A stretch of 45,709 bases of DNA from a virus, in the IMG/VR virus record IMGVR_UViG_3300049911_000019, positions 1 through 45,709 of that record. One strand, 5' to 3'. The notes beneath the pieces are model-generated. The model saw nothing but the letters and a program-made list of their open reading frames with translations. It was not told the origin of the DNA and ran no database searches. The position numbers and the translations under genes were made by a program. This document shows, piece after piece, positions 1 to 7,731 of this stretch (the first letter of the stretch is position 1; the number at the start of each line of letters is the position of its first letter).

Positions 1-127
1 GGACATGTCGGCCCCGGCCCAGAGTGAGAGAAAAACCCCGGCGTTGCGCCGGGTAGAAGGAAGAGCTATTTGAGAAGCCGGTCGATTATATCGTTTCCAG
101 CTTGGCCGTAATCGGCGATAATTTTAT
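1..127. repeat. Direct terminal overlap, left copy
   Basis: Bases 1-127 are identical to 45583-45709. The repeat cuts through the 75-codon minus-strand gene at 66-293, so the right-hand copy carries only that gene's 3' end. A perfect 127-base repeat at contig ends is the usual signature of a circular or circularly permuted genome assembled with a k-mer of 127. A true short direct terminal repeat is the alternative, but a biological repeat of exactly this common k-mer length that interrupts a gene is less likely. Confidence 0.93.
31..53 (-). terminator. Intrinsic terminator of the small minus-strand operon
   Basis: Read on the minus strand, a perfect 7-bp stem (CCCGGCG / CGCCGGG) with a 3-base CAA loop is followed by G and five T residues. 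It lies 13 bases beyond the stop of the 66-293 gene and so would end that operon. Confidence 0.85.
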
Positions 128-293
128 CAGCCATGCAGCCGTCACCTGATTTTATATGGCGTTCGTCAAACTTAATAATGTCAAATCCGAACACCGGATT
201 CCAGTATTTACTCAGTTGGGTATGGAATACCCGTTGAAACTCCCGTTCGTTATCTTTGTAAACCTGTTTAATCTCTACGAATATGTTTCCCAT
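66..293 (-). CDS. Hypothetical protein, 75 aa
   Basis: Not recognised. The protein is mixed charged, with no signal peptide or membrane segment. The ATG at 293 follows a G-rich stretch (GTGGGGGAT) that can act as ribosome binding site. It is the second gene of a two-gene minus-strand operon: the 35-codon ORF ends 21 bases upstream, a promoter lies at 605-633 and a terminator lies just past its stop. The matched promoter and terminator are the main reasons for taking it as real. The operon runs opposite to the neighbouring virion genes and belongs with the early minus-strand set. The gene spans the contig join, and its 3' end is repeated at 45648-45709. Confidence 0.65.
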   Translation of the reverse strand: MGNIFVEIKQVYKDNEREFQRVFHTQLSKYWNPVFGFDIIKFDERHIKSGDGCMADKIIADYGQAGNDIIDRLLK

Positions 294-314
294 AAATCCC
301 CCACTTTCCGGCGA

Positions 315-422
315 TTATCGCCCTGTCCGTTTCATATACTGCCGGATTATCGCCCACAAGGCGACGGTCTCCGGATGTGGTATTGGTTTTGGCTGCTGTT
401 TTACTGTGATTTTGTGTTTCAT
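315..422 (-). CDS. Small hypothetical protein, 35 aa
   Basis: A short ORF (start MKHKITVKQQP, end QYMKRTGR) read leftward from 422. The ribosome binding site AAGGGGGAT sits 5 bases before the ATG and is the best evidence that it is translated. The product is basic and proline-rich at its start (PKPIPHP), with a short amphipathic helix after that, and no recognised family. It is the first gene after the promoter at 605-633, with a leader of about 175 bases. That leader contains a CTACGC/GCGTAG inverted repeat. Confidence 0.55.
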   Translation of the reverse strand: MKHKITVKQQPKPIPHPETVALWAIIRQYMKRTGR

Positions 423-604
423 CGGTTATCCCCCTTAATTATTCGTTGTTTAGTTTATGATTGCGGGCGGCCTAACGTAATTTACACACCTACTGTTAAC
501 CGCCCTATGTGCTTTTCGGCTTTCCCTACGCTTGTTTGTTCTTGCGTAGCTCGCTGTTTAGCCGCAAATGCCTATTCACTTATCAATCGTTTCGTTCTAC
601 CAAT

Positions 605-633
605 AGTATAACACACGCCCGCCCAGTATGCAA
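605..633 (-). promoter_or_regulatory. Sigma70-type promoter for the 422-66 operon
   Basis: Minus strand: -35 TTGCAT (633-628), 17-base spacer, -10 TATACT (610-605). The -35 is embedded in GATTTTACTTGCAT, a 14-base string repeated exactly at the promoter near 44236-44263. The two promoters therefore look like members of one early class. Confidence 0.75.
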
Positions 634-1047
634 GTAAAATCTTTTAATTATTCGATTATTTATTTAGTGTTCTATGCCCCCTGCCCTGCCCCTTGTTGCC
701 GTGGGGCCGGGGGTGGCACCCTTCGCTCTGGGGCCGGGGAGTCCCAACCAACCCTTCTTGGACCCGCCCCCACCCACGATTTTGAATCCTGGGGGGCATC
801 CTACGAAGCGTGGGGACCTCTTGGCGGCTGACCCACGCCAGTGAATGGGTCCCCCCGACTCCCCGTCAGAAAAATTATATATTTTTATTTTAGAAACCAG
901 TCGTCTGGGTAAGCGTTTGGGGATTAGGGTAGAGGGCATAGTTGTCTGTAGAGGTCGCCCCCTCGCAATAATATGGCCTTGATGGCCCAGGTAGCAGTTG
1001 ACAGTAACGCAGACCATAGAACGTGGATGGAACTGTAAGTATTTAAT
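634..1047. other. Non-coding G/C-rich structured leader of the virion operon
   Basis: No convincing gene is seen here. On the plus strand two GC-rich fold-backs are visible. The first is at 730-770 (GGGG/CCCC, CGG/CCG and GTCC/GGAC stem blocks). The second is a two-tier stem at 812-854, with outer arms GGGGACC/GGTCCCC and inner arms TGGCG/CGCCA. An A/T tract (871-892) follows. The region could be a structured 5' leader, a packaging site or an attenuator. A TTGACA occurs at about 998-1003 but lacks a good -10, so the late promoter is unresolved. Confidence 0.5.
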
Positions 1048-1062
1048 ATGAAAGGGGTTACA

Positions 1063-1395
1063 GTGAGGTATATTCCAAACGGAGATAAGGTTTTACTCGA
1101 AAAATGGGAACCCGACCGCACGACTTCCGGCGGGATTCTGATACCCAAGGGGTCCGAAAAAGAGATTGGCTACGGCAGGGTGGTCGCTGTTGGCCCCGGC
1201 ACCCCGGAATTGCCGATGTCCGTTAAGGTCGGCGATAAGGTAATTTTTGGAATTAAGTATGGCTGTCTGCCCGTAGATAATTTTCTGATTGTTAATCATC
1301 AGAGCGTGATAGCGGTTTGTATCGAAGACGGGACCGACCACAAGACCGTACTATTGATGCCCCCGGCGAAACAGATTGTGAGCCGGTTGAATTGA
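1063..1395 (+). CDS. GroES/Cpn10-like co-chaperonin
   Basis: The protein matches the Cpn10 fold from end to end: GDKVLLEKWEPDRTTSGGIL corresponds to the GDRVL...GGI entry strand and mobile loop, then GRVVAVGPGT, then VKVGDKVIFGIKYG and the final SVIAV strand. Family members cap a GroEL chaperonin ring during folding, and phage versions can replace the host GroES for capsid folding. The GTG at 1063 is chosen because AAAGGGG lies 5 bases before it; almost the same leader (AAAGGGGTAACAGT) precedes the SSB-like gene. An in-frame ATG at 1048 has no ribosome site. This is the first gene of the virion operon. No GroEL is encoded, so the partner would be the host's. Confidence 0.85.
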   Translation: MRYIPNGDKVLLEKWEPDRTTSGGILIPKGSEKEIGYGRVVAVGPGTPELPMSVKVGDKVIFGIKYGCLPVDNFLIVNHQSVIAVCIEDGTDHKTVLLMPPAKQIVSRLN

Positions 1396-1646
1396 AAGTA
1401 AAACGCGATACGTTGGTTGAAGTCACGTGGCGGGACACCGAGTCCGACCCCGGTTGGCATAGTCAAGCGGAGTTAGACGTCGTGGAACCCCCCGTATGCA
1501 AGACCGTGGGGTATTACCACGGCTGTAAACGAGTTCGCGGAAAAGTAAAATGGGTTGTAGTTAAGAGTAGTATAGACCAGAAAAGCCAACACGGCGATTA
1601 CACGGTAATACCGTATGGTTCAATTGAGAGGATGATAAGAGTATGA
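1392..1646 (+). CDS. Conserved phage hypothetical protein, about 84 aa
   Basis: The start is taken as TTG at 1392, which overlaps the co-chaperonin stop as TTGA, a coupled arrangement like the ATGA junctions elsewhere in this operon. An earlier in-frame TTG at 1317 would force a long overlap. The product is a small, probably beta-rich protein (LVEVTWRDTESDPGW near the start, YTVIPYGSIERMIRV at the end). It resembles small phage proteins of unknown role found near packaging genes. No membrane segment or signal is visible. Confidence 0.7.
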   Translation: MKVKRDTLVEVTWRDTESDPGWHSQAELDVVEPPVCKTVGYYHGCKRVRGKVKWVVVKSSIDQKSQHGDYTVIPYGSIERMIRV

Positions 1647-1966
1647 GTGAAATGCAAACATCTACAGATGGCAGTAATATCGCCCCGACCCCCGAATCCG
1701 CTTGCCCCGTGGCCTCGTCCGGCCAGAGTCTGGCAGCTACATCTGATACCGAGATTACGGTAACGCCTGGCGTATACGTTCTGACGTGTACCGTTGGCTA
1801 TTGTATCGCAGGCAATTTGACCACAGCGACCGCGGCGAACATCCTATACGTGGCGCAGGCCGGCGGTCCGTCGTGTAATATATACGTTCCCGCCGGTGGA
1901 ACATCTATTTGGTATAAACTGGTTGGCACCAGCCCCCTGGCTTGGTTGCGGAAGGTGAGTGAGTAA
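1643..1966 (+). CDS. Hypothetical protein, 107 aa
   Basis: The ATG overlaps the previous stop (ATGA) and the gene ends in a one-base overlap with the next, so it is tightly coupled. The N-terminus is Ser/Thr/Pro rich. The rest looks like a small beta-sandwich with Thr, Val and Gly runs, as in phage head decoration or fiber-type proteins. This is a judgement by composition only, since no family is recognised. It contains four cysteines. Confidence 0.65.
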   Translation: MSEMQTSTDGSNIAPTPESACPVASSGQSLAATSDTEITVTPGVYVLTCTVGYCIAGNLTTATAANILYVAQAGGPSCNIYVPAGGTSIWYKLVGTSPLAWLRKVSE

Positions 1967-2421
1967 TGCGGTGGTTAGTATTGTCGTTGTTGATAGTTGC
2001 CGGGTGCGCGACGGCTCCCACTGTTGTTGGTCCCCCGGAACCGTCTTCGGTTCAGATTTTAGTTAAAACGGTTACTGCCACGAATTGGCTTGTAACTATT
2101 GGTCTTCTGACTTGTGCCGCGGGCGTGTATGCCTTTTTCAGCGGGAACTCCAAGGCCGCGGCAATAATCGCTGCCGGCATAACCTTGGTCGGCGGTGTGG
2201 CAGTTTTGGCCGCCAGCACGGCATTGATGGTTTCGTGGTTGCCGTTGTTGAAGTGGATAGTTCCTGTTTTGGGTATAATCGCCGTGGGGCTGTGGGCATA
2301 CCAACATTACTATAGGTCCAAGAAAATTGAAACCCTCGAAATGGTTAAAGATTATCTTGATTCAGACAAAGACGGTAGAGTAACCGCGGCAGATATTAAA
2401 ACCGTGTTGGGAATCGGCTGA
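1966..2421 (+). CDS. Membrane lipoprotein with C-terminal EF-hand loop
   Basis: The N-terminus is a lipoprotein signal (MRWLVLSLLIVAGC) with lipobox VAGC and acylated Cys14. Three hydrophobic segments follow at about residues 41-59, 63-88 and 90-112. The cytoplasmic- or periplasmic-facing tail has a 12-residue calcium-binding loop at 132-143 (D-x-D-x-D-G-x-x-T-x-x-D), close to EF-hand/dockerin loops. It sits ahead of the packaging genes in a row of overlapping small ORFs. A role in lysis (holin- or spanin-like) or in superinfection exclusion is possible, but neither is shown. Confidence 0.75.
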   Translation: MRWLVLSLLIVAGCATAPTVVGPPEPSSVQILVKTVTATNWLVTIGLLTCAAGVYAFFSGNSKAAAIIAAGITLVGGVAVLAASTALMVSWLPLLKWIVPVLGIIAVGLWAYQHYYRSKKIETLEMVKDYLDSDKDGRVTAADIKTVLGIG

Positions 2422-2609
2422 TGCCCGCATTGTCGAAAAGGCAGTTCCGCCTGATGGAGGGTGTGGCCCACGGCAGTATTAAACTGCCTGGGTTATCGCC
2501 ACAGAAGGCCGCCGAGTATATCCACGGCCAATCCCCGAAGGGCCTGCCCGAACGGGTTGTCCATCGGAAGACTACGGCGAGACGAACCCACGATTGGAGG
2601 ATTGGATGA
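2421..2609 (+). CDS. Small DUF3008-like protein, 62 aa
   Basis: The N-terminal pattern MPALSKRQFRLMEGVAHG followed by LPGLSPQKAAEYIHG matches the small DUF3008-type phage/plasmid proteins, which are of unknown function. The protein is basic, especially in the last 20 residues. Its start overlaps the lipoprotein stop, and its stop overlaps the next ATG (GGATGACC). Confidence 0.7.
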   Translation: MPALSKRQFRLMEGVAHGSIKLPGLSPQKAAEYIHGQSPKGLPERVVHRKTTARRTHDWRIG

Positions 2610-2986
2610 CCCTATCCACAGACCGAGTAGCCGCGGGAAAACTTCTGACCCAGTATCTTCGAGATATTGGTAACGAGACCGAGACGATAATCGTTGACGG
2701 CCAGCCGTATGTCGCGTCTAAAGCAGAAGTACTATCGAGGCGACTTTGGTTAATGGCCAACGGCGGGACAGAGGAATTTACCGATGCCGATGGAGTAGTC
2801 CAGAAACGAGTATATACACCCGACCGAAAGGTTATGGAACTGGTATTCACCCGCATCGAAGGCCGACCGGCCCAGGCCGCCCAGGAGGGCGGACCCGAAC
2901 GCGCCCGTCGGGCCGGGAAGTTCGATTCGGGGGTGGGTAACAGATTAAACGAGGAGTATGAGCCGGAACCCGAACAAGGTGTGTAG
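2606..2986 (+). CDS. Putative small terminase subunit or related packaging protein
   Basis: The start at ATG 2606 follows GGAGG by 5 bases and overlaps the previous stop. The 126-residue product is mainly helical, with a charged Ala/Gly/Arg-rich C-terminal tail. No diagnostic HTH can be named. Its place just before the large terminase, interrupted only by an HNH gene, suggests the DNA-recognition subunit of the packaging motor. That role rests on synteny only. Confidence 0.5.
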   Translation: MTLSTDRVAAGKLLTQYLRDIGNETETIIVDGQPYVASKAEVLSRRLWLMANGGTEEFTDADGVVQKRVYTPDRKVMELVFTRIEGRPAQAAQEGGPERARRAGKFDSGVGNRLNEEYEPEPEQGV

Positions 2987-3434
2987 GAAATGTAAGATAG
3001 AAAAACCCGTCGCCGAGTTTTATAAAGAAGAACGATGCAGGGATGGGTTTGCGGGTACGTGTAAATTGTGTACAGAAAAACGACGCCGAGAGTATAGACT
3101 TACTCATAAAAAAGAACACGCTGTCCGCGATAGGATATATTTGGATAAACCAGGGGTACGGGAGAAACGTAGATTTGACACCCTTAAACGAAAATATGGG
3201 ATAACCAAGGAACGGTTTGACAGACTATTCAAGTTACAAGAGGGAGTGTGTGCAATATGTGGCGGGGTCAATATACCAGGATTAAAACACGGCGTTCTGG
3301 CCGTAGACCACGACCACAAAATTGGCAACGTTAGAGGGCTTTTATGTGATAGGTGCAATAGAGTTTTAGGTTTCACACAGGATTCAAAGGGACTGTTAGC
3401 AAAAATGATTGGATACCTTGATAGGCATGAGTAG
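2958..3434 (+). CDS. Endonuclease VII-like HNH nuclease
   Basis: The N-terminal zinc ribbon has CxxC at residues 9-12 followed by a second CxxC (GTCKLC). A central CAICG and the catalytic block LAVDHDHKIGNVRGLLCDRC match the recombination endonuclease VII family (HNH, beta-beta-alpha-metal). Members resolve branched DNA before packaging, and others behave as free-standing homing endonucleases. The gene overlaps its upstream neighbour by 29 bases and its stop overlaps the terminase ATG. It is inserted between the presumed small and the large terminase genes, a common place for HNH genes that assist packaging. Confidence 0.85.
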   Translation: MSRNPNKVCRKCKIEKPVAEFYKEERCRDGFAGTCKLCTEKRRREYRLTHKKEHAVRDRIYLDKPGVREKRRFDTLKRKYGITKERFDRLFKLQEGVCAICGGVNIPGLKHGVLAVDHDHKIGNVRGLLCDRCNRVLGFTQDSKGLLAKMIGYLDRHE

Positions 3435-5367
3435 TAATTCTTTAATTATACGCCCTGAACTTTCTACGCCCTTCCCCAGTGGCGAGGAGACATGGACTTG
3501 TCCTAAGACGGGGTTGAGAGTCCCGAAATGCCTCGATAAAAACGTCGAATGGCGAATGAAACTTATTGACCGGGCCGAGAACGATGGAGGGTATCAGAAG
3601 GATTTATTGGCCGCTTGTGCGGAATCGTTGTTATACTGGGTAAACGCTTTCGGAATGACGTTTGTCCAATGGACGGTACTTGAAGACGGGTCACGTATGC
3701 CGGTTGAAAACCCGGACCTACCAATGGTGACTTGGCCTATCCAGGATGAACTGTTTGCGGCCTTTGATAATTGTTTGGCAACTGGTACTGATATTTTAAT
3801 TGACAAGTCAAGAGATATGGGTGCGTCTTGGTGCAGCGTATTCTTTCTGCATCATCTGATGCTATTCCGCGACGAGGCTATGTTGCTCGAAATGTCGCGT
3901 AATGAAGAATATGTAGATAAATCGGGGAATCAAAAGGCTCTGTTTCAAAAACACGACCGAATTAACGAATGGTTGCCCCTATGGATGAGACCCCCCGACT
4001 GTTTTCTTGGTCAGAAAAACCGGACTCACATGCACTGGGAGAATCCGATAACGGGCAGCGTGTTAGATGGCGAATCTACCACAAAACACGCGGCCAGGGG
4101 CGACCGCCGGTTAATCTGTTTGCTTGATGAATTTGGCGCGGTTCAGAATGGGGCGCAGATGCGGTCGGCGTCACGTGACGCTGCATTGGTTCGTATCGTG
4201 AACTCTACGGCGGTGGCCGGGAGCGAATATAATATCTGGAAGAAAAGCGGTCAGATTAAAGTATTCGTTATGCCGTGGCACGAGCATCCAGAAAAAGGCG
4301 CAGGCCGATACGTAGAGGAAAAAGACAAGAAATTCAGGATTCGCAGTCCTTGGTATAACAAAGAGGAAGAACTCCGGGGGCCTAAATATATGGCCGCCGA
4401 AGTTGACCGCGTTGACATCGAACCGGGTACAGCGTTTTTTATCCAGAATAATATAGAGAACCACGCGGCCCTGTATGCCCGGCCCCCCAAGCACACGATG
4501 GACGTGCGGTTTAATGAGTGGTTTGGGTATAATACGGTGGCGGCGATTATAAAACAGACGGCGACAAATTTCAAGGAATTATACTCGATACGGGAGATAA
4601 CAAACGGGCCGTTGAAACTGTGGTGTGACCTGAAACCGGACCCCACTGGCCAGATGAGGCCGGACCAGAAGTTGAGTTATATAATTGGCATTGATACCGG
4701 CAAGGGTCAGGGGGCCTCGAACTCGGTAATGTCAATAAAATGTAAGGAAACCGGGGAACAGGTTGGGGAATGGGCCGACGCGAACTATCCGTCGTATGAG
4801 TTTGCCCAGATAGTAATAGCGATTGCCCTGTGGTTTGGCGGTCCAAAACCGTGGAAGAAACCGTATCTGAAATGGGAGAGCAACGGTCCCGGTTGGGACC
4901 TTGGCCGCATAATTGTAAAGAAGTATTTTTACCCATATTATTATCGGGCCGAAACGGTTGGAAAAACGGTAGACCGAAAGACCCAGACCTATGGTGCCCA
5001 TACCAGTCGACAGAGTAAAGAATTGATGTTAATGTCTCTCGACGCGGTATTGGCCCACGGCGGATATGTATGTCGCTCCAAGGTTTGTCTTGAGGAAGCG
5101 TTGACTTATATTCATTATTCGACCGGCGGCGTGGGTCCCGCGGATTTGATGTGTGAGAGTCAATATGCGAAAAAGACCCACGGCGACCGGGTGATAGCCG
5201 CGGCTCTAACGCTGGAAGACAAAGATATGCCGCAGGGTAAATCTGACCAGAGGAAAGTTCCGGTTAATTCCTGTGAATATCGTTTCCAACAGGTCCTTAA
5301 AAAGGCCAAGGAACGGACCCGCGGCGGCAGGCGAAAATTTGATTTTACTATGGCGAGTGTAGGTTAA
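3427..5367 (+). CDS. terL: Terminase large subunit
   Basis: 646 residues. The ATPase domain has a Walker A-like motif KSRDMGASW (127-135) and Walker B LICLLDE (229-235). The nuclease domain begins at IIGIDTGKGQG with catalytic Asp423, the first acidic residue of the RNase H-like fold. It cleaves concatemers and drives DNA into the prohead through the portal. The ATG at 3427 overlaps the HNH stop; upstream in-frame TTG codons were rejected. The portal gene follows after a one-base gap. Confidence 0.92.
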   Translation: MSSNSLIIRPELSTPFPSGEETWTCPKTGLRVPKCLDKNVEWRMKLIDRAENDGGYQKDLLAACAESLLYWVNAFGMTFVQWTVLEDGSRMPVENPDLPMVTWPIQDELFAAFDNCLATGTDILIDKSRDMGASWCSVFFLHHLMLFRDEAMLLEMSRNEEYVDKSGNQKALFQKHDRINEWLPLWMRPPDCFLGQKNRTHMHWENPITGSVLDGESTTKHAARGDRRLICLLDEFGAVQNGAQMRSASRDAALVRIVNSTAVAGSEYNIWKKSGQIKVFVMPWHEHPEKGAGRYVEEKDKKFRIRSPWYNKEEELRGPKYMAAEVDRVDIEPGTAFFIQNNIENHAALYARPPKHTMDVRFNEWFGYNTVAAIIKQTATNFKELYSIREITNGPLKLWCDLKPDPTGQMRPDQKLSYIIGIDTGKGQGASNSVMSIKCKETGEQVGEWADANYPSYEFAQIVIAIALWFGGPKPWKKPYLKWESNGPGWDLGRIIVKKYFYPYYYRAETVGKTVDRKTQTYGAHTSRQSKELMLMSLDAVLAHGGYVCRSKVCLEEALTYIHYSTGGVGPADLMCESQYAKKTHGDRVIAAALTLEDKDMPQGKSDQRKVPVNSCEYRFQQVLKKAKERTRGGRRKFDFTMASVG

Positions 5368-5368
5368 T

Positions 5369-7171
5369 ATGCCCAGCGAAGTAGTTGACCCTTTGAAAAT
5401 CCAGAATATCGTGAAACTCGGTTTCGATAGAATGGACAGATTCTGCAAGGCCCGCGCTCTATTCTTCAAGTCCTATGTTGGCCAGTATTACAGGGAAGAA
5501 AAAGGACTCGAAGGCGACGAACCCCTGAATTTGGTATTCAATACTATTCGGAGTTATGTTCCGAATCTTGTGGCCCAGTCACCAATTACGTTGGTCACGA
5601 CACCCTACGTCGAACATAAACAATACGCTGAATTGTTGGGTATGGGTCTTGACACCACGGCCCGGCAGATTAAATTAAAACAGACCTTGCGGGCGTGGGT
5701 CACGAATGCCTTATTTGCGTGGGGCATTACACGAACTGGATTAAAAGCCAGTGGCGAATTGTTACAAATTGACGACGTTTATATTGACAACGGTCAAGTT
5801 TATACCCGTTGTGTTATGCTTGATAATTTCGGGTTCGACCCTACCTGTACCAATATCGACGAGGCCAGATGTTTGTTTGATATGGTAACTATTCCTCGAC
5901 AGTGGTTACTCGACGCCGATGGAATGGACCACGATTTAATCGTCGGTCTGCCGTCGTCCGGGTCAAATTATCAGAATCCACTGTCTGATATGACCCGCAG
6001 TAAAGAGGCCAAGGACGCGATGACCAAATTACAGGATGAGGTTGATGTAGTCCAGATGTATGTCCCGGAAACCCAACAGATAGTCCTGATGGGCGACCCC
6101 CGCCAGGCACTCAAGGATAGATTTATAAAGATTAGTGAATTTAATGGTCCGAAGGAAGGGCCATATACGTTCTTATCCTATTCTCCCCCGGTCGAGGGTA
6201 ATCCGTTCCCGGTGGCCCCGGTTAGTATCTGGTATGATTTGGCTTGCATCGCCAATCGTATAATGAAGAAAGAGATTGACCAGATTGAACAACAGAAAGA
6301 CGTAGGGTTATTTAATCCCGCAATGGCCTCCGAGGTAGAGGATATTAAAGAAGCCCAGACCGGCGACTGGATTCCGACCACTGACCCCAAGGGGGTTAAT
6401 GTGGTTTCGTTTGGCGGCCAGAATCCCAAGAATGACGCCGCTTTGAACGCCATATTTATGTGGTATAATATGATGGCCGGCAATCCCACTCAGATGCAGG
6501 GCGGCACAACTGGAAACGAGGGTGACGAGACCGCAACCAAGACGATGGCCCTACAGGGAAATATGAGTGTTGGCATCAATGATATGCAGGACATCACCTA
6601 CGACGCCGCCAGTGAGATTGTGCGTAAGATGGCCTGGTATCTACATACTGACCCGTTTATTCAGTTACCAATGACCAAACGTGTGACAGGCGGTGAGGAA
6701 AAACAGTTGGTCCTTACCCCAGAACTTCGTATGGGCGATTTCCTTGATTTTGTATTTACGATTAAATCAAGGTCTATGACTAAAATGGACCCGATGGTTA
6801 GGTCCAAACGGATACTTGAATTTTGTACCAACGTAATCCCGGCTGGGGCCACCACGGCTCAGACCTTAATGGCGATTGGTCAACCGTTTAATTTGAACAA
6901 GTACTATACTCAGATTGCCATTGAATGGGGTATTGGCGACTGGGTTGAAGAATTGTTGGTGGACCCTGAGTTCCAAAATAAATTAAAAATTATGCTGGCC
7001 CTTGGCCCCCAGAACCCAGGAAAGGCGAAATCGCCGAACACCCAGGCCGGGATACAACAGAATGGCGGGGCACCGATGAACAGGTCCGTGTTAACCCAGA
7101 CCCAAGAGGTTAACCAAACCCCGCAGGCCGCGGCGGCAATTGGCCAGTCGATAAATCAGGGGGTTGTGTAA
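5369..7171 (+). CDS. Portal protein
   Basis: 600 residues, directly after the large terminase. The size, all-alpha/beta layout and the central run (FGFDPTCTNIDEARCLF, then EVDVVQMYVPETQQIVLMGD) are typical of head-tail connector portal proteins that form the dodecameric DNA entry ring. The C-terminal 60 residues are Gln/Pro/Asn rich and probably disordered. It overlaps the next gene by one base. Confidence 0.85.
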   Translation: MPSEVVDPLKIQNIVKLGFDRMDRFCKARALFFKSYVGQYYREEKGLEGDEPLNLVFNTIRSYVPNLVAQSPITLVTTPYVEHKQYAELLGMGLDTTARQIKLKQTLRAWVTNALFAWGITRTGLKASGELLQIDDVYIDNGQVYTRCVMLDNFGFDPTCTNIDEARCLFDMVTIPRQWLLDADGMDHDLIVGLPSSGSNYQNPLSDMTRSKEAKDAMTKLQDEVDVVQMYVPETQQIVLMGDPRQALKDRFIKISEFNGPKEGPYTFLSYSPPVEGNPFPVAPVSIWYDLACIANRIMKKEIDQIEQQKDVGLFNPAMASEVEDIKEAQTGDWIPTTDPKGVNVVSFGGQNPKNDAALNAIFMWYNMMAGNPTQMQGGTTGNEGDETATKTMALQGNMSVGINDMQDITYDAASEIVRKMAWYLHTDPFIQLPMTKRVTGGEEKQLVLTPELRMGDFLDFVFTIKSRSMTKMDPMVRSKRILEFCTNVIPAGATTAQTLMAIGQPFNLNKYYTQIAIEWGIGDWVEELLVDPEFQNKLKIMLALGPQNPGKAKSPNTQAGIQQNGGAPMNRSVLTQTQEVNQTPQAAAAIGQSINQGVV

Positions 7172-7488
7172 TGTACGAGAAAAAGACCCTGCGTTCAATG
7201 GTGTGTAATATATGCCAGAAAGAATGTACCCGCTGGTCCGATGACCGCCGACCTTGTGATTGCGGTGGGACCCTTCATCGCAAATACGGCGAACCTACCA
7301 ACGCCGGCGATTACTACCACGTTTCGGAATCGTTAGGAATTATACCGGAACAGGCAGAGGAACATAGAAAACAATGGCCAAATGTTGATGTCCTCCCTGA
7401 TGGCAGGGTGGCATTTCATAGTGTTAAAGAACAGGAACGATATTCCCATCACTTCGGGATGGACAAGAAAGAACAAAGGAGACGTTAA
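7171..7488 (+). CDS. Zinc-ribbon protein downstream of portal
   Basis: Two cysteine pairs near the start (CNICQKEC and CDCGG) give a probable zinc ribbon. The second half (SESLGIIPEQAEEHRKQWPN, then VLPDGRVAF) follows a pattern seen in small phage proteins between portal and scaffold genes. Function is unknown; a virion-assembly role is inferred from position. The start overlaps the portal stop. Confidence 0.75.
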   Translation: MYEKKTLRSMVCNICQKECTRWSDDRRPCDCGGTLHRKYGEPTNAGDYYHVSESLGIIPEQAEEHRKQWPNVDVLPDGRVAFHSVKEQERYSHHFGMDKKEQRRR

Positions 7489-7490
7489 TC

Positions 7491-7706
7491 ATGTCGAGTA
7501 AGAAAGAACGAAGGGCCGCGAGACTGGCCAGTATGAAAGCAACTAAAGGAAAACCGTTGGGCGAAGGTTCGAGATTTGCCGCAGTTGAGAAATCGGCCCG
7601 TTTATCAGGGGCATCTGACCCTGGGGCAGTGGCCGCCGCAATAGGCCGTAAAAAATATGGAAATGCCAAGATGCAGGCGATGGCCGCCGCCGGAAAGAAG
7701 AAATAA
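7491..7706 (+). CDS. Small basic conserved phage protein, 71 aa
   Basis: A strong ribosome site (AAAGGAGA) lies before the ATG. The highly basic protein carries GEGSRFAAVEKSA and SGASDPGAVAAAIGRKKYG, a pattern repeated in small head-gene-cluster proteins of many phages, with no assigned function. It may contact DNA or the scaffold. It lies between the zinc-ribbon gene and the scaffold gene. Confidence 0.75.
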   Translation: MSSKKERRAARLASMKATKGKPLGEGSRFAAVEKSARLSGASDPGAVAAAIGRKKYGNAKMQAMAAAGKKK

Positions 7707-7731
7707 ACTTTAATTATAGGGGAAACGAATT

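Noticed and set aside
156-611. Plus-strand ORF of 151 codons
   Set aside because: Opposite to a gene pair that has matched promoter, ribosome sites and terminator; no ribosome site and an unlikely Cys/Phe/Pro-rich product.
998-1003. TTGACA as late promoter for the virion operon
   Set aside because: No acceptable -10 hexamer at 16-18 bases; kept only as a note in the leader entry.
664-1017. Minus-strand 117-codon ORF
   Set aside because: Covers the GC-rich hairpin leader; Gly/Pro/Arg composition is a by-product of G-rich DNA, no ribosome site.
1317-1646. TTG start at 1317 for the second virion-operon gene
   Set aside because: Would overlap the co-chaperonin by 79 bases; the TTGA overlap at 1392 is the better start.
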